DNA from: Melanopsichium pennsylvanicum
Taxonomy: Eukaryota; Basidiomycota; Ustilaginomycetes; Ustilaginales
NCBI GenBank assembly: GCA_900208305.1
Contig: OAPG01000008.1
Coordinates: 248,001 to 312,000, forward strand
Direction: 5' to 3'
DNA length: 64,000 nt
The number at the start of each line of letters is the position of its first letter. The stretch's first letter is position 1. Below are positions 10,996-21,945 of the stretch, in pieces. The position numbers and the translations under genes were made by a program. The notes below the pieces were generated by a model. It was not told the origin of the DNA. It did no database searches and worked only from the letters and a program-made list of their open reading frames with translations.

Positions 10996-13568
10996 GATGG
11001 TTGACGGTGCGTGTCGCTGATTGGGCGTCAGCAGCTAGATGCGAAAAAGAAACGGCTATTCTCTCGATGCACTCGAGCGGCGCGATTGCGAGCTGAATTC
11101 GAGGCGTTTGCACTGAGCGTCACTGAAAGCCCGAAGGTAGCTGGAACACTGTGTCGGAAAAACCGAAACCACTTTCAACAGCGTGACGATCGCATGATTC
11201 TCGAGACTGTGGGTGGAGAGAAACGGCAGGAGTTGGTGAATGTTTGGACCTTGAGGGTGGTGAAGCAGAAGATGATGGGCGAACAAGATCAACAGGGTCG
11301 CAAAACTTGACGAGGATGGGAAAATCAAGACTGAATGCTTTGTGAATGGTTCTGAATGCGATGCTTGGATTCAAAGAAGGAGAAGACGAAAGCTTCGAAG
11401 GCCGCAGCTGCGAGCGTGGGTCACAAATCGTCGGCCATAATGGACTAGGTCGAAACTTCCTTGAATAGAGCAAGCAAAGAGGTGCAAGTGGACAAGGAAG
11501 CTGAGTTGATGTCGAAGGTCGAGGATACCAGCGATTCTGTAGTAGACGTCGATGATATGAGGAGAGACGACCAATACAGGCTAGGATCGACACCTTCCCG
11601 CAGCCGCGATGCGTCGTGAGCTTGGCGGTTGCTGTTCGGTTCGCTCAAGCGCGAGATCGCTTATCGGAGCCGGGAAAGACCGGTAAGATGGGCAAGAGAT
11701 GAGATGGAGGATGTTGAGGGGAAGATGAGAATGGCCGGGATGGAGGGAGTGAAATCAGATTGCCGCCGCCGAGGACGAGTGTGACAAAGAGTTGGGAAGG
11801 TTGTGGAAGGCGCAGACAAGCCAAATCTGAGATGGCTTCCAGGCGATTCCGACGTCCATGAGGTTGCAGCACACACAACCAAAGCCAGCAGCCAGTCAGA
11901 TGGCCTTGACGAAAAACTGAGGCCCTGGATTGATTTCGAACAGCGCTGCTCTGGCGACAGTCAGACGAGGCACGCAAAAAAGAGGTGGGGTTGGAACCCA
12001 AACACGCAGGGCAAATAGACCGCCTGCTTGCACGCAAGTGTGTGTGGACTTGGCAGGAAAAACAGGAAATTAAAAGCAACCACCTTCTTGCCATTTTGCA
12101 ATACTGGTGGAGAGACAGGCGGCAGTCGAATCAGAAACGAGCAAAAAAAAACACAAAGCAAACGAAAAATAAAAACGACACAAGCATGTGCGAGGATTTC
12201 TGCACAGCAGTTGGACCAGTGGGTATACAAACTGTGACAAGTCTGATGCTGTAAGCCAACGGACGAGAGCTGGACACGAAAACGAGGCGGGGAAGCCGGT
12301 GTCAGCCCGAGGATTGAATCGTAAAAACTTGACACCCTCTCCCTTACTGTTCGATCCGCCAGAATTGGTCTGTTCAGGCTTGCTGGCTCAACCAGTCTTG
12401 ACCTCCTCGGCACACACTTTCTTTGCAAAACAATGCAAAAGCGAGGGCAAAGATCGCGGATCGTGCCGTCGGGCTTTGCGACAGCGGGTGACAGCGGAAC
12501 TCACTGGCACCCGAGGAGCGGGGTTGAAAGCAGAGAGAAACATCGTGGTGAATCCGGAGCGAGGCGAAACATGAAGCCTCCACAGGATAGGCCTGAAATG
12601 CTGGGTGCACATGCGGATCGATGGCCGAGCAGAGGAAGAGAGAGAGCAGCGCAGAAAGTACGTCTGGCCAAGGTTGTGAGATGAGGGCATTTGGCTAGAA
12701 ACAGATCCAAACTGCTCAGCCAAACGGTTCGACAGTCAGTCGCCCACATCACACCGCCAGTTGTCTGAGTTCATTTTTCGCTTTGCACCTCTGACGATGC
12801 TACTCTTGCTTTGGTCGACCCTGAGCAGATTTCGGAATCACAACAAAATTTCAAAAAGAGGGTACGAAATTGAAAATCGTAGGTCAAAGATTTGAATCTT
12901 TTGGCAAAGTTTTTCGCAAAATGATGCTGATGTCGATTCGAGACAACAAAAAGGCAAACACCCTAGATTTGCCATGATTTTCGATTATAAATGTATGGCC
13001 AGCTTCAGACTCCGTGTCGGGCCCAGACGCTTGCTCCTAGGCAGACGTCAGACCTCGAGGTTGGGCTAGAGGATCTGGCCGAAATTTTGCTACCACTGGA
13101 GCACTAACTGAAGATGGAACAGATTGCCCTTCATCGAGAAAGCCGATCGATTGCGATTCTTGCTTTACTTGTTAAGTCGAGGACTTTGCACCCGCGCATG
13201 ACCTTCCCAGCCAAAAGTGACACGTGATGAACTTGGCTTGGACGGCAAAGCAACCCAAGCACAAGAGAGAAGTGTTACTTTCCGTTGGGCGTGCTCAGAT
13301 CCTTCTGAGAAGAAACAAAAAAGGGTTGCATGCGTGTGTCTTGCAGCTGCGCCCTTTTGTGATGCCATACTTTGACTTGCGTGCTCTCGCGTGTGATACA
13401 GGACCGCAAAATCGTGCGGTACATGCTAACAGTTCAGAGCTCAGCTGTGCACCTGCCACACCCCTACTGAACAGTAGAGTAAGTCTACTGTACTCGCTAG
13501 ACATCAGATGTCCAAAGCTTGCACATACGCTACCATCTCACAGGTAGGAGAGCATCATCAAGATTATC
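10996..13568. other. Bidirectional intergenic region upstream of rrm4, 2.6 kb
   Basis: It separates the minus-strand unknown gene from rrm4. A markedly A/T-rich segment runs from about 12830 to 13000 and includes a TATAAA near 12985. The last 105 nt before rrm4 carry the TACTG/CAGTA inverted repeats listed separately. No gene is recognised. Confidence 0.6.
13464..13492. promoter_or_regulatory. Overlapping inverted repeats of TACTG half-sites upstream of rrm4
   Basis: Three half-sites alternate in orientation: CTACTG (13464-13469), CAGTAG (13472-13477) and CTACTG (13485-13490). The first pair forms a perfect palindrome CTACTG-AA-CAGTAG. The second pair forms an 8-bp stem ACAGTAGA/TCTACTGT with loop GTAAG. 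They end 77 nt before the rrm4 ATG, so they could be a protein-binding site in the promoter or a leader hairpin. The function is inferred. Confidence 0.4.
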
Positions 13569-15971
13569 ATGGCCGACTCCATCTACGCTCCCCACAACCA
13601 GGCCAAGCTCGAAGCTTCGCGACCTGCTGATGCTGCCGCTAGCCCTGCTAGCCCCCCCGCACACGACCAGAATGGCTCGATCGCTAACTCAGAGCCAGCC
13701 ATCGAGGAAGAACAGGATGATGACCTCGATCGACCCCACCCTCACCTCACTCGCCCATTCCTCCACATCAGCGGTGTCGATGCTACAATGACCGATAAGG
13801 AGCTCGCCGGCCTTGTCTTTGAAAAGGTGCTTCCAGTTCGTCTCAAGATCGACCGCACCGTTGGCGAGGGTCAGACTGCGAGTGGAACCGTCGAGTTCCA
13901 GACTCTGGACAAGGCAGAGAAGGCATATGCCATCGTTCGTCCTCCCATTCACCTACGCATTGAAAAGGATGATTCCGTCACCGAACTTGTCGCTGCTGCC
14001 AAAACGCGCCTCGTCAAACAGCTTCCGCCCATCACTGATGATGCCCTCGTCTACGATCTCTTTCGCCGCTTCGGGCCCCTCAAACGCGCACAGTGCATCC
14101 TCACAAACCCTGCCGGCATCCACACCGGCTTCAAGGGCATGGCCGTTCTCGAGTTCTATTTCGAACAAGACGCCCAGCGCGCTGAGACTGAAATGCACTG
14201 TGCTGATGTGGGCGGCAAGACCATCTCAGTTGCTGTCGACACTACTATTCGCAAGGTCAGTGCCAGTGCCAGCGAGTTCCGTCCCTCCGCCACGCCTTTT
14301 GTGCCTGGCAACGGCATGAGTGCGGCCGCTCCTTCCTTTGCTCCTACTGCGACCGGTTCCCGTTCCGTTTCTGCAGGCTCTGCTGCTTCCATCTATGCCA
14401 CCGCCGCCGCTTCATCCTCAAATGCAGCTGCTCAAAAGGCATCTCGAGGCCCGCTCGCCTACTCGAATCAGGCCTCGACGTACGTTGATCCTTGTAATCT
14501 CTTCATCAAGAGCCTCGATGCCGAGCTCAACTCCAATGACTTGTTTGACACCTTCAAGACTTTTGGCCACATTGTCTCTGCACGTGTCATGCGAGACAAT
14601 GATGGCAAGAGCCGGGAATTCGGTTTCGTCAGCTTCACCAGCCCGGACGAGGCACGGAATGCGTTGCAGGCAATGGACAATGCCAAGATCGGAAGCAAAA
14701 AGATCACCGTTCGCTTGCATGAACCCAAGACGATGCGACAGGAGAAGCTCGCCGCACGTTTCAATGCCATCAATGCGGAAGGCCAAGATGCTGGCGCGGC
14801 TAGTGCTGCCACCAATGGAGGTGCCAGTCAATCAACAAGCAAGGCGGATAAGCGACAAAGCAGGAGCTACTTTAAAGCCGGCGTGCCCTCCGACGCCAAC
14901 GGCCTTGCCGACGAGGAACAGCTGCGGTCGCTCAGCAATGTGGTTCGTGACGAACTGCTGTCCGGCGAGTTCACACGCAGGGTGCAACAGCTGCCCTCGA
15001 TCAAGGAGGCCCAAGTGGATGACATCGTCAGCGAGCTACTCAAGCTGAAACTTGGAGACGCTGTGGACGCGCTCAACAACCCGATATCTCTCATCCAACG
15101 CGTCAACGAAGCACGCGAACGTCTTCCGCAATTGGAATTGTCCACATCGGGCTTATCGACCCCGGCAACTCCGGTCACTCCTGGCCCACTCTCCTCAGGT
15201 CACTCTGATCTCCTTGGTGTCCAGACCCAACGCAGTGTCTCAGGTCTCTCGAGCTCGTCTTCGATTGCGGATGGCAATGCATCGTCCAAGGAGCGAGAGA
15301 GATTGCTCAAAGCCGTCATTTCTGTATGTGAAGCTGGAGCTCCAGTCGAGGATATCACCGACATGTTGGCGAGTCTCCCCAAGAAAGATCGCGCACTCAT
15401 CCTCTTCAATCCCGAGTTCCTCAAACAGAAGGTCGAAGAAGCCAAAGAAATTCTCGATATTACCGATGAAAGTGGTGAAGATCTAACGCATAGTCGAGGC
15501 ACTGACGGTGCAACCGCCGCATCAGCAGCATCAAACGTGCTGAGAGACTCTAGCAATGGGCAAAGCTCCGCCTCGACTGCTGCTGCTGCTGTCACTGACG
15601 ACACCAAATCCACGACGCAGACACACACCTTGTCGTCACTCGCCGCTCTACCTGCGCTCGAGATTGTCAAACTTGCCAACTCCCCATCCAACTCTGGCCT
15701 TCCCCTTCCCAAGGCTGATCCAGAGGTAGTCAAGTCCACAGACGCATTCATCGACTCGCTCGCGGGTAAAGCTGCCCATGATCAAAAGCAAAAACTGGGC
15801 GATCAGCTGTTCAAGAAGATCCGCACCTTTGGTGTCAAAGGTGCGCCGAAGCTGACAATTCACTTTTTGGATTCGGAAGATCTCAGGTCGCTGGCGCATT
15901 TGATGAATTCTTACGAAGAGGTTCTCAAGGAGAAGGTCAATCAGAAGATTGCTGCTGGGTTGAACAAGTGA
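13569..15971 (+). CDS. rrm4: Rrm4, endosomal mRNA-transport RNA-binding protein
   Basis: A single exon of 800 residues from ATG 13569. Three RRMs lie at about 63-130, 145-228 and 309-384; RRM3 has the clearest RNP motifs (LFIKSL and REFGFVSF). The C-terminal half carries three MLLE (PABC-like) modules at about 451-520, 573-632 and 723-795; the second has the usual KRALILF-type core (KDRALILF). This RRM3-MLLE3 layout is diagnostic of Rrm4 of smut fungi, which binds mRNA and rides on early endosomes along microtubules during hyphal growth, attached through the FYVE protein Upa1 whose PAM2-like motifs bind the last MLLE. The U. maydis protein is slightly shorter; extra length here sits in Ala/Ser-rich linkers. 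A possible poly(A) signal follows about 200 nt after the stop. Confidence 0.95.
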   Translation: MADSIYAPHNQAKLEASRPADAAASPASPPAHDQNGSIANSEPAIEEEQDDDLDRPHPHLTRPFLHISGVDATMTDKELAGLVFEKVLPVRLKIDRTVGEGQTASGTVEFQTLDKAEKAYAIVRPPIHLRIEKDDSVTELVAAAKTRLVKQLPPITDDALVYDLFRRFGPLKRAQCILTNPAGIHTGFKGMAVLEFYFEQDAQRAETEMHCADVGGKTISVAVDTTIRKVSASASEFRPSATPFVPGNGMSAAAPSFAPTATGSRSVSAGSAASIYATAAASSSNAAAQKASRGPLAYSNQASTYVDPCNLFIKSLDAELNSNDLFDTFKTFGHIVSARVMRDNDGKSREFGFVSFTSPDEARNALQAMDNAKIGSKKITVRLHEPKTMRQEKLAARFNAINAEGQDAGAASAATNGGASQSTSKADKRQSRSYFKAGVPSDANGLADEEQLRSLSNVVRDELLSGEFTRRVQQLPSIKEAQVDDIVSELLKLKLGDAVDALNNPISLIQRVNEARERLPQLELSTSGLSTPATPVTPGPLSSGHSDLLGVQTQRSVSGLSSSSSIADGNASSKERERLLKAVISVCEAGAPVEDITDMLASLPKKDRALILFNPEFLKQKVEEAKEILDITDESGEDLTHSRGTDGATAASAASNVLRDSSNGQSSASTAAAAVTDDTKSTTQTHTLSSLAALPALEIVKLANSPSNSGLPLPKADPEVVKSTDAFIDSLAGKAAHDQKQKLGDQLFKKIRTFGVKGAPKLTIHFLDSEDLRSLAHLMNSYEEVLKEKVNQKIAAGLNK

Positions 15972-16711
15972 GCTTACGAGCAGTGGGAAGCGGTCGGATT
16001 GATCGAGTATTCATTGCTCTCTTCATCACTTCTTTCACGCCACGCGTGACCCCCCAAATGCTCATCCATAATGACACAGAGAATGGCTCCACACAGCCCC
16101 CACTTTCTCTCACTCATCTTTCCTAGACTCTTTGCATATTATAATATTTCACACTCTCCTTTGACTAAACATGCAATAAAGATACCTAATTCACTTGAAC
16201 GATCACGATGAGGCTGTCCCTCACCTACTGTATACTGCGATACGAGAGGGGAGAAAGAGGAAGAAAGCAAGCTGTGCTGCGTGCGGCATGAAGATGAATT
16301 GAAATGTGGGAGGATGAGGTGGAACGGAAATGCTGCGGCTATGCACAAAAAAACGACTTGGTGGAGGCGAAATGTGGTGGGAAAAAATGAAGTGCGGAGG
16401 GAACACACCCGCATGTTGGTTGCGAGTGTGATGCTGCAAGCGCAATAATAATGTCGTGATTATGCGCGCTGCTCAGCTTACTACCGATGCCTGATTTGGT
16501 CAGCTCCAAACTCTTCCCACCAAAATGTTTGCTTCTTTCTTCCGTTCTTCCCCTCATCATCATCAGCCTTGGTTCTATCAACCGTCTCCGGAGCAAAGGA
16601 CATCGTCTTTGACCAGCTCCAACACTCTTCAAACTCCAAACAATCTACATACGCGTGACAGGCTCGACCAAAAGCCGCGCTTCACGAAAGGTCACAGTCG
16701 CAACACACACA
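15972..16711. other. Intergenic between rrm4 and the b561 gene, 740 nt
   Basis: It holds the 3' flank of rrm4 with an AATAAA, a tandem TACTGTATACTG (16226-16237), and the leader of the next gene. An ATG at 16525 opens a 94-codon frame that ends inside the b561 coding region in another frame; it is probably outside the transcript or an upstream ORF. Confidence 0.6.
16175..16180 (+). terminator. Candidate poly(A) signal of rrm4
   Basis: AATAAA on the sense strand 204 nt after the rrm4 stop codon, in an A/T-rich stretch. The position is plausible for a fungal 3' end; no transcript evidence is available. Confidence 0.4.
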
Positions 16712-17485
16712 ATGTCTTCAGGTGGTGCTGGTGTTCGTCAAGGTACGGCAACGGAACCACTACTTCCCTCCTCTATACCTACCGATTCGCACTCTGTGGA
16801 AGGACTTGAGCAACCGGCAGCCGTCACGATGGTTCGGAACGAAAACCTTTCTCGAAGAGCGCTTCCTGTTCAAGCGAGTGCTTTGCTGTTTGTTGCGGTG
16901 GTATGGAGTACTATCCTCAGCACCATGTCTATCACGCGTCTTGCCTTATTTGGATATCACCCTCTTATCCAGTCCATAGGCATCTTGTTGCTTCTTCAAG
17001 CGATTGTTGTACTTCAACGAACCTCTACTCATGCACCGGCCGAAAAGAAAGCGGCCTTCAACGCCCATCAAACTATCAACCTTCTTCTGGTCCTTCCCCT
17101 CTTCACCGTCGGCGCTTCCATCATGTACTACCTCCACGATCAACCAGGTGCATCACACTGGATCTCTTACCATGGAATTCTCGGATCTCTGTGCGTGGTG
17201 GTCGCATGGATCCAAGCAGCTCTCGGCGCAGCCAGCGTTTGGTGGAAAGGCAAACTCGTCGGTGGAGAAAACAAAGGAAAAGCCTTGTGGAAATGGCACA
17301 GACTGAGCGGATACGTGCTAGTAGCACTGTTCTTGACAACAGCAGTGCTTGGTGTTGTGGAAACCACTTGGGGTAAGAAAAACTCGAGCTTCTTCCAAAA
17401 AATTCTAGTCGTAGCTGCTCTAGGTCTAGCAGCTTGTGCAGTCTTGATTCGCGTTCAAAGTTCGAAATTGCCAAAGTTAGCATAA
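16712..17485 (+). CDS. Cytochrome b561-domain membrane protein
   Basis: A 257-residue protein. I start it at ATG 16712 (context CACACAATGTCT), because the same frame further upstream has only non-ATG starts. Six hydrophobic segments are visible at about 55-76, 83-102, 120-141, 154-174, 198-216 and 229-247. Four histidines sit where the b561 fold needs two haem pairs: His83 (FGYHP), His119 (FNAHQ), His154 (SYHGI) and His196 (KWHRL). There is no DOMON domain. The family moves electrons across membranes, often from ascorbate, or reduces ferric iron; the donor and acceptor here are unknown. It lies downstream of rrm4 on the same strand and ends 320 nt from the convergent transporter gene. Confidence 0.88.
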   Translation: MSSGGAGVRQGTATEPLLPSSIPTDSHSVEGLEQPAAVTMVRNENLSRRALPVQASALLFVAVVWSTILSTMSITRLALFGYHPLIQSIGILLLLQAIVVLQRTSTHAPAEKKAAFNAHQTINLLLVLPLFTVGASIMYYLHDQPGASHWISYHGILGSLCVVVAWIQAALGAASVWWKGKLVGGENKGKALWKWHRLSGYVLVALFLTTAVLGVVETTWGKKNSSFFQKILVVAALGLAACAVLIRVQSSKLPKLA

Positions 17486-17805
17486 GATGGTAGTGCTGAT
17501 TTGGTATGTGTATCACCGTTGATAAGTCATCAAAACATTCATTGCATGTTGTTTCCTCCTCATTCAATTTTTCTGCGTCACAAGGTTTGTTTTGCTCCAA
17601 ATTTCACAATGTTGACGAGTGGTCCGGAACGCAGTATGACACAAACGCTAATCGACAAGCATATTGGAATGGATGGTTAATATCGCGTCACAAACAACAA
17701 GGAAGAGCAAGAAAGAGAATGGAAGCTCATACAAGTGTTTCGAGAAACAAGAAGGTATGCGTAGAAGGGAAGATGATTCAAGGTGGCGGCAGCAGAGGCT
17801 GTGGT
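17486..17805. other. Convergent intergenic spacer, 320 nt
   Basis: Shared 3' flank of the b561 gene (plus) and the acetate transporter gene (minus). No gene or repeat is seen. Confidence 0.6.
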
Positions 17806-18710
17806 TTACTGCTTGTTGCCCCAAAGGTGAGCGAGATCGAAGAGAGGGATGTTAAAGGGGAAGTCAGTAGCGGCCAAACAAAGGTGAAGTAGAATGTAGA
17901 ATCCACCCATGCATGCGGTGAAACCACAAGCGCCGGCAGCAGTAACGAGGTTGGCACCGGTACTGAGAGATCCTTCGCCAAAACTGAAATAGGCTGCACC
18001 CAAGGTGCTGAAGGCCAGTGCGACGAAGAGCAAGATCCAAACCAAGACAACGTTGGTTCTGAAGGCGGCAAAGGTGAGGAAGAAGGTGTAGACTGCCCAG
18101 AAGATTAGGTAGAAAGCAAAAGGGGTATAATACTGTGCTGCGCTTCCTCCTTCAGCGGTGAGCAAAGTGGTCTGGACGGCAAAATGGGGGTCAAGGAAGC
18201 CTCCAAGGGTAAACCAGAAGGTGCCAAAGCTCGTGAAGACCAAAGCGGGAAACGTGTTCCCAATTACGAATTCGAGCAAGCCTGCCACATAAAGCGCCAT
18301 GCCTCCCATGAAGTAGTAAGCACCAATGAGGGCGAGAAGAGAATTGGAGGAAGCTCCTCGCCATCCCATCAGACAGCACGAGGTAGGAGCGAATGTGAGC
18401 AGAAAGGATACGATGCCGAGCGCGGTGGGGTTGCCGAATGTCTTGACCAGACTCATTTGCCCACGGGATTTGACGCTGGGCTGTAAGTAAAGTTCTGCGA
18501 GCACAAATGAGACATGAGGGAGAATGGCTTAGTGGACCTTCATTTGTGCTGCTTGCCTACAGCAATTCGGAACGGTTAAAACTCACCCTCGAACTGCTGT
18601 GGTGTCAAGGTGACCGAGATCTGACGCCCAAGGCCGTGACCATTAGTGCCATCGGCATTTTGGTAGGTGGAGTGCTCGGTAAAAGCGACCTCCGACTCCT
18701 TGGTAGCCAT
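17806..18710 (-). CDS. GPR1/FUN34/YaaH-family acetate transporter (Ady2-like), two exons
   Basis: I read two exons, 18710-18587 and 18494-17806, joined by a 92-nt intron (GTGAGT donor at 18586, GCAG acceptor ending at 18495). Phase is kept: the junction codon gives QQFEELYLQPSVKSRGQ. The 270-residue product has a short polar N-terminus, then the family signature near the first membrane segment as FGNPTALG (usually NPAPLG), and six hydrophobic segments, with LDPHFAVQ and FTACMGGFYILLHL among them. Members such as yeast Ady2 and Yarrowia Gpr1 import acetate or affect its sensing. Choosing the alternative ACAG acceptor 15 nt downstream would shift the frame, so the chosen one is well supported. 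A long gene-free region lies upstream. Confidence 0.9.
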
Positions 18711-21700
18711 TCTGACTGATCTAATGGAGATCAGGCGAGAAAAGATGGGGGGAGTGGACGTTATGCGATGCTGAGAAGCTATGACCGTTGCTTGACAAGG
18801 GAAAGGAGAATGTGGAGCTGTGAGAAAGGCAGCGTAAGTGTGAGGGATGTATTGCAAGGATGGAGTCCCACATCAACGTCTGTCTTTATATATCACCTCC
18901 GTACATACGAACGCTCGAGCCAGAGTGGCAGGTTAGCGACCGGTGGGCTACAAAGGCGGCGGCAAGGTAGCTTGGTCACGAGCGGGAGCTGATTGCGTCG
19001 TGAGAGGTCAAGGGTTCAAAGTCAGACAGTCGTACACAAGCGCCCAGACCAAGCTTACCCCACACTTTGGCAAGGCGCGAGAGAGACAAGACGGGCCGTC
19101 GTCATGGGCAATCAGTGACACCTCGAAGGGGCCTCGCCTTGAGGATCTGGGTAGATTTGAGTGGAAAGCATTCCTGGTTCTGGTGAGGCGAAGACCAACA
19201 CTTGAACGCAGAGAGGACGCGCGACACCGGTCAAAAATAACCAGATGCGGGCAAGGGGCTATACGCAATCAAACGCAGCACAAGCATGAAGCCGCAATGT
19301 TCAACCGACAAGGCTTTGGTAGAAAAAGATGAGACAGCTAACGCCACTTGTGCGCAAGGCTGGAGTGAGCAGCAACGAGACGCTCTGATGAAAAAACTTG
19401 TCACGGATGAATTTACAGCACAGCACGCGGTCACGGGCACTAAAAGAGCATGGTGGTTTGGAGCCCAGCACAGCAAGCTTTGGCTCGAGATCGTAGCCGA
19501 GGAAGGGTAGTCGAAGCGAGGCTTATGCCGCACATGGGACTGCGAGCTAAGGCTGTCTGTCACCACACAGATGCAAATGGCATGGGCAAAATGCCAATGC
19601 TACCACTGTACTGTGCAGTAGAATGGAGCCATAATCCGAGTGTCAAACCATGGCGCGTCACCAGCATGTCGAAAGAAAATGCGGGGAAGGGGTCAAATGG
19701 TCAGCTGGTGTCCCCATTATTGTTGTGGTTTGCCGATGGAAGCCAAATTACAGTCAAAGCAAAAAGAACCCAAGAAGCGGAGTTGGATATTATTATTTTT
19801 TTCTCATCAACCCACCACGACTTTGAAAGTCTCAACCCGAGCTCTGAAGAGCATGCCATTGTCTTGCACGCCTTGCATTGATTTCAAAAGCGAGAAACAC
19901 ATAAAAAAGGTATATGCAATTTCTTGTACATTTCTACAAAATTTTGACGAAAACAAGACTTATGCTGCGGCGACGCGCTGGCGTACCGCAGTTTGGTGCT
20001 CACCATGCTGATGATCCTGCCTTGTCATCCGAATCGACCTGTTTGAATTCCAGCGCTTTTCCCGCAGTTGCCTTTACGTAAATCAAACCAACCTCGCAGT
20101 CCGGCGCGTTTGAGCTACTACTGTCTTGCCAAAATGTCAAGGAAAGGCAGAGGATGGGAGCAAGGCGATGAGGGGAAACTGAGAAAGACAGTAGCCGAAG
20201 CCAAGCTCTATTTTAGTCTTTTTCTTGTTTGAAGCCATCTCATTTTGGATGCGTACTGTAAACCATTATGGGCTGCGAGGAGTGACTCAATAATGTTGCA
20301 GCTGTGACTGCTTAAAGATCCAAATTCTAATTTATTTTTTAAAACAGGAAAAATCGGGGAAAAAAAAAATGAGACGAAGCGCAAAGATATGCAGGGTTCT
20401 GCACGGCTTTGGTGTGGCTCCACCTCAACCGCCCACAGCGGGAGACGCCGACAATACGGTTGAGTTTGTTAGAGACTCGATGTGCGCCCTTCCAATCAGC
20501 CTTGGCGGTACGCTCCCACTCACTTTCAGCATGTCACATATCGTGACTCGTGACTCAACCCTATACTCTCACATTCCATCCAGAACTACCCTGAAATGGG
20601 ACAGCCACCGGTTCGTTAGAATCAACACTCGCGAAGGGAGGCGTCGAGCTTTTAGCTGACTTGTTTCTTCAAGCTGTGTCGGGAGCCCAAAGCTCGAGCT
20701 CTGGCCCAATACACTCAACACCCACTATTTCCTGACAGCTCGTCGCGTTCCGCAATGCGCTCTCCTTTCTAAGCTGAGGCATGAGTTGGGGTGGCTATGT
20801 CGAGCAGCATAGTCTACCTCTAGCTTCGGACTTCCAAGCTACTCTCCCATCTTGGCTTCAAGTGTCTCAAATTGGTGCTACAATTGTCGGCAACTAATCA
20901 ATCAGTGCACAGCTGGTGGGCATCTGTAATCCAAGCTGTTAGTGTATAAGAACGCACGGCTCGCGAGCTCAGAAGGTCTATTGACCAGCCGAAGTTGCCG
21001 TTCGCTTACCATCTCATACTAAAGTAGGTTGAGAATAGTGGGAAGGCGCGGGCTGGAGACGGGCAAACATTGCGCAAATCCGCAAAATCAATTTTGTGCA
21101 GAGGCATGCAGATGTCAAACCAACAGGTGCATTTGGCATGAGCCTAACTCCTGACGTTGTCTTTACACCGTTCAATCAAGCTCCTCCTTCTGCCGTTGCG
21201 CACAAATATATACACGTGTTACTGGACGACGCTGCAGCCACAGCCCAGTGGTGCAAGATTAAGCTTAGTATCTCGGTGTCAAAACTCGAGTCGTCTGAGT
21301 GCTCGTTATCGGCCAAGCTTACGCCCCTTATTTTGGCTACGGTGTCGTGTACCCTGATCCCTCCCAACATTTTTCGCAACCGAAAGCTGGAACGCGCGCT
21401 ACCAACACAAAGCACATGAGGTGGTCACGCGATCTCGTACATCAACCTAGTTTTGCATGCCGAACCAGACCACAAAGCCACCCTGGCTAATATCCCTTCT
21501 TTTTGCTGACCTGAAACTCGCTTCCATTTTTGGTACATCCGTCAGACCTCATATTTGGTCTCACAAGTGCGGTTCCAGGAGGACAGCTACTGTATTTGCC
21601 GCAAAACCGACAATGTCGTTTCCTACACGCTTTGGGATAGTACTCTCAAAGGGTACTTTGGAGAGATGGCAGCAAAATTCTGACGGCTTTGCAATTGGCA

Positions 21701-21945
21701 CACCATGCTCGCTTCCTTGACCGAAATCTCGCCTTGTTCACACTCGAACCTCAACAGACATCGCTCATAGTGGTGGAGCTACTCCAGATCATCATGTCTC
21801 TAATCCTCAATCAACGATGGATTATCCCGTGCCTGCCACGAGGCTGACGCTGTCCTGACTGCCAACACAAACAACACGCACGCACAGAGGCTCAGCGAGC
21901 TCTCACGCACATTCGCGTCCCTGGCCATTGCATTTGTTGATTCAT
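18711..21945. other. Gene-free stretch, 3.2 kb
   Basis: Upstream of the acetate transporter and downstream of the DOA1-like gene. Open frames are short, overlapping and without domain-like features. It holds TACTG-TG-CAGTA (19609-19620) and single TACTGTA sites (20254-20260, 21588-21594). A/T-rich runs occur near 19790-19930 and 20320-20370. No RNA gene is recognised. Confidence 0.55.
19609..19620. promoter_or_regulatory. TACTG-N2-CAGTA palindrome
   Basis: TACTG-TG-CAGTA has the same architecture as the TACTG-AA-CAGTA upstream of rrm4. It lies about 900 nt upstream of the acetate transporter ATG. A dimeric factor site is one reading; this is inference. Confidence 0.3.
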
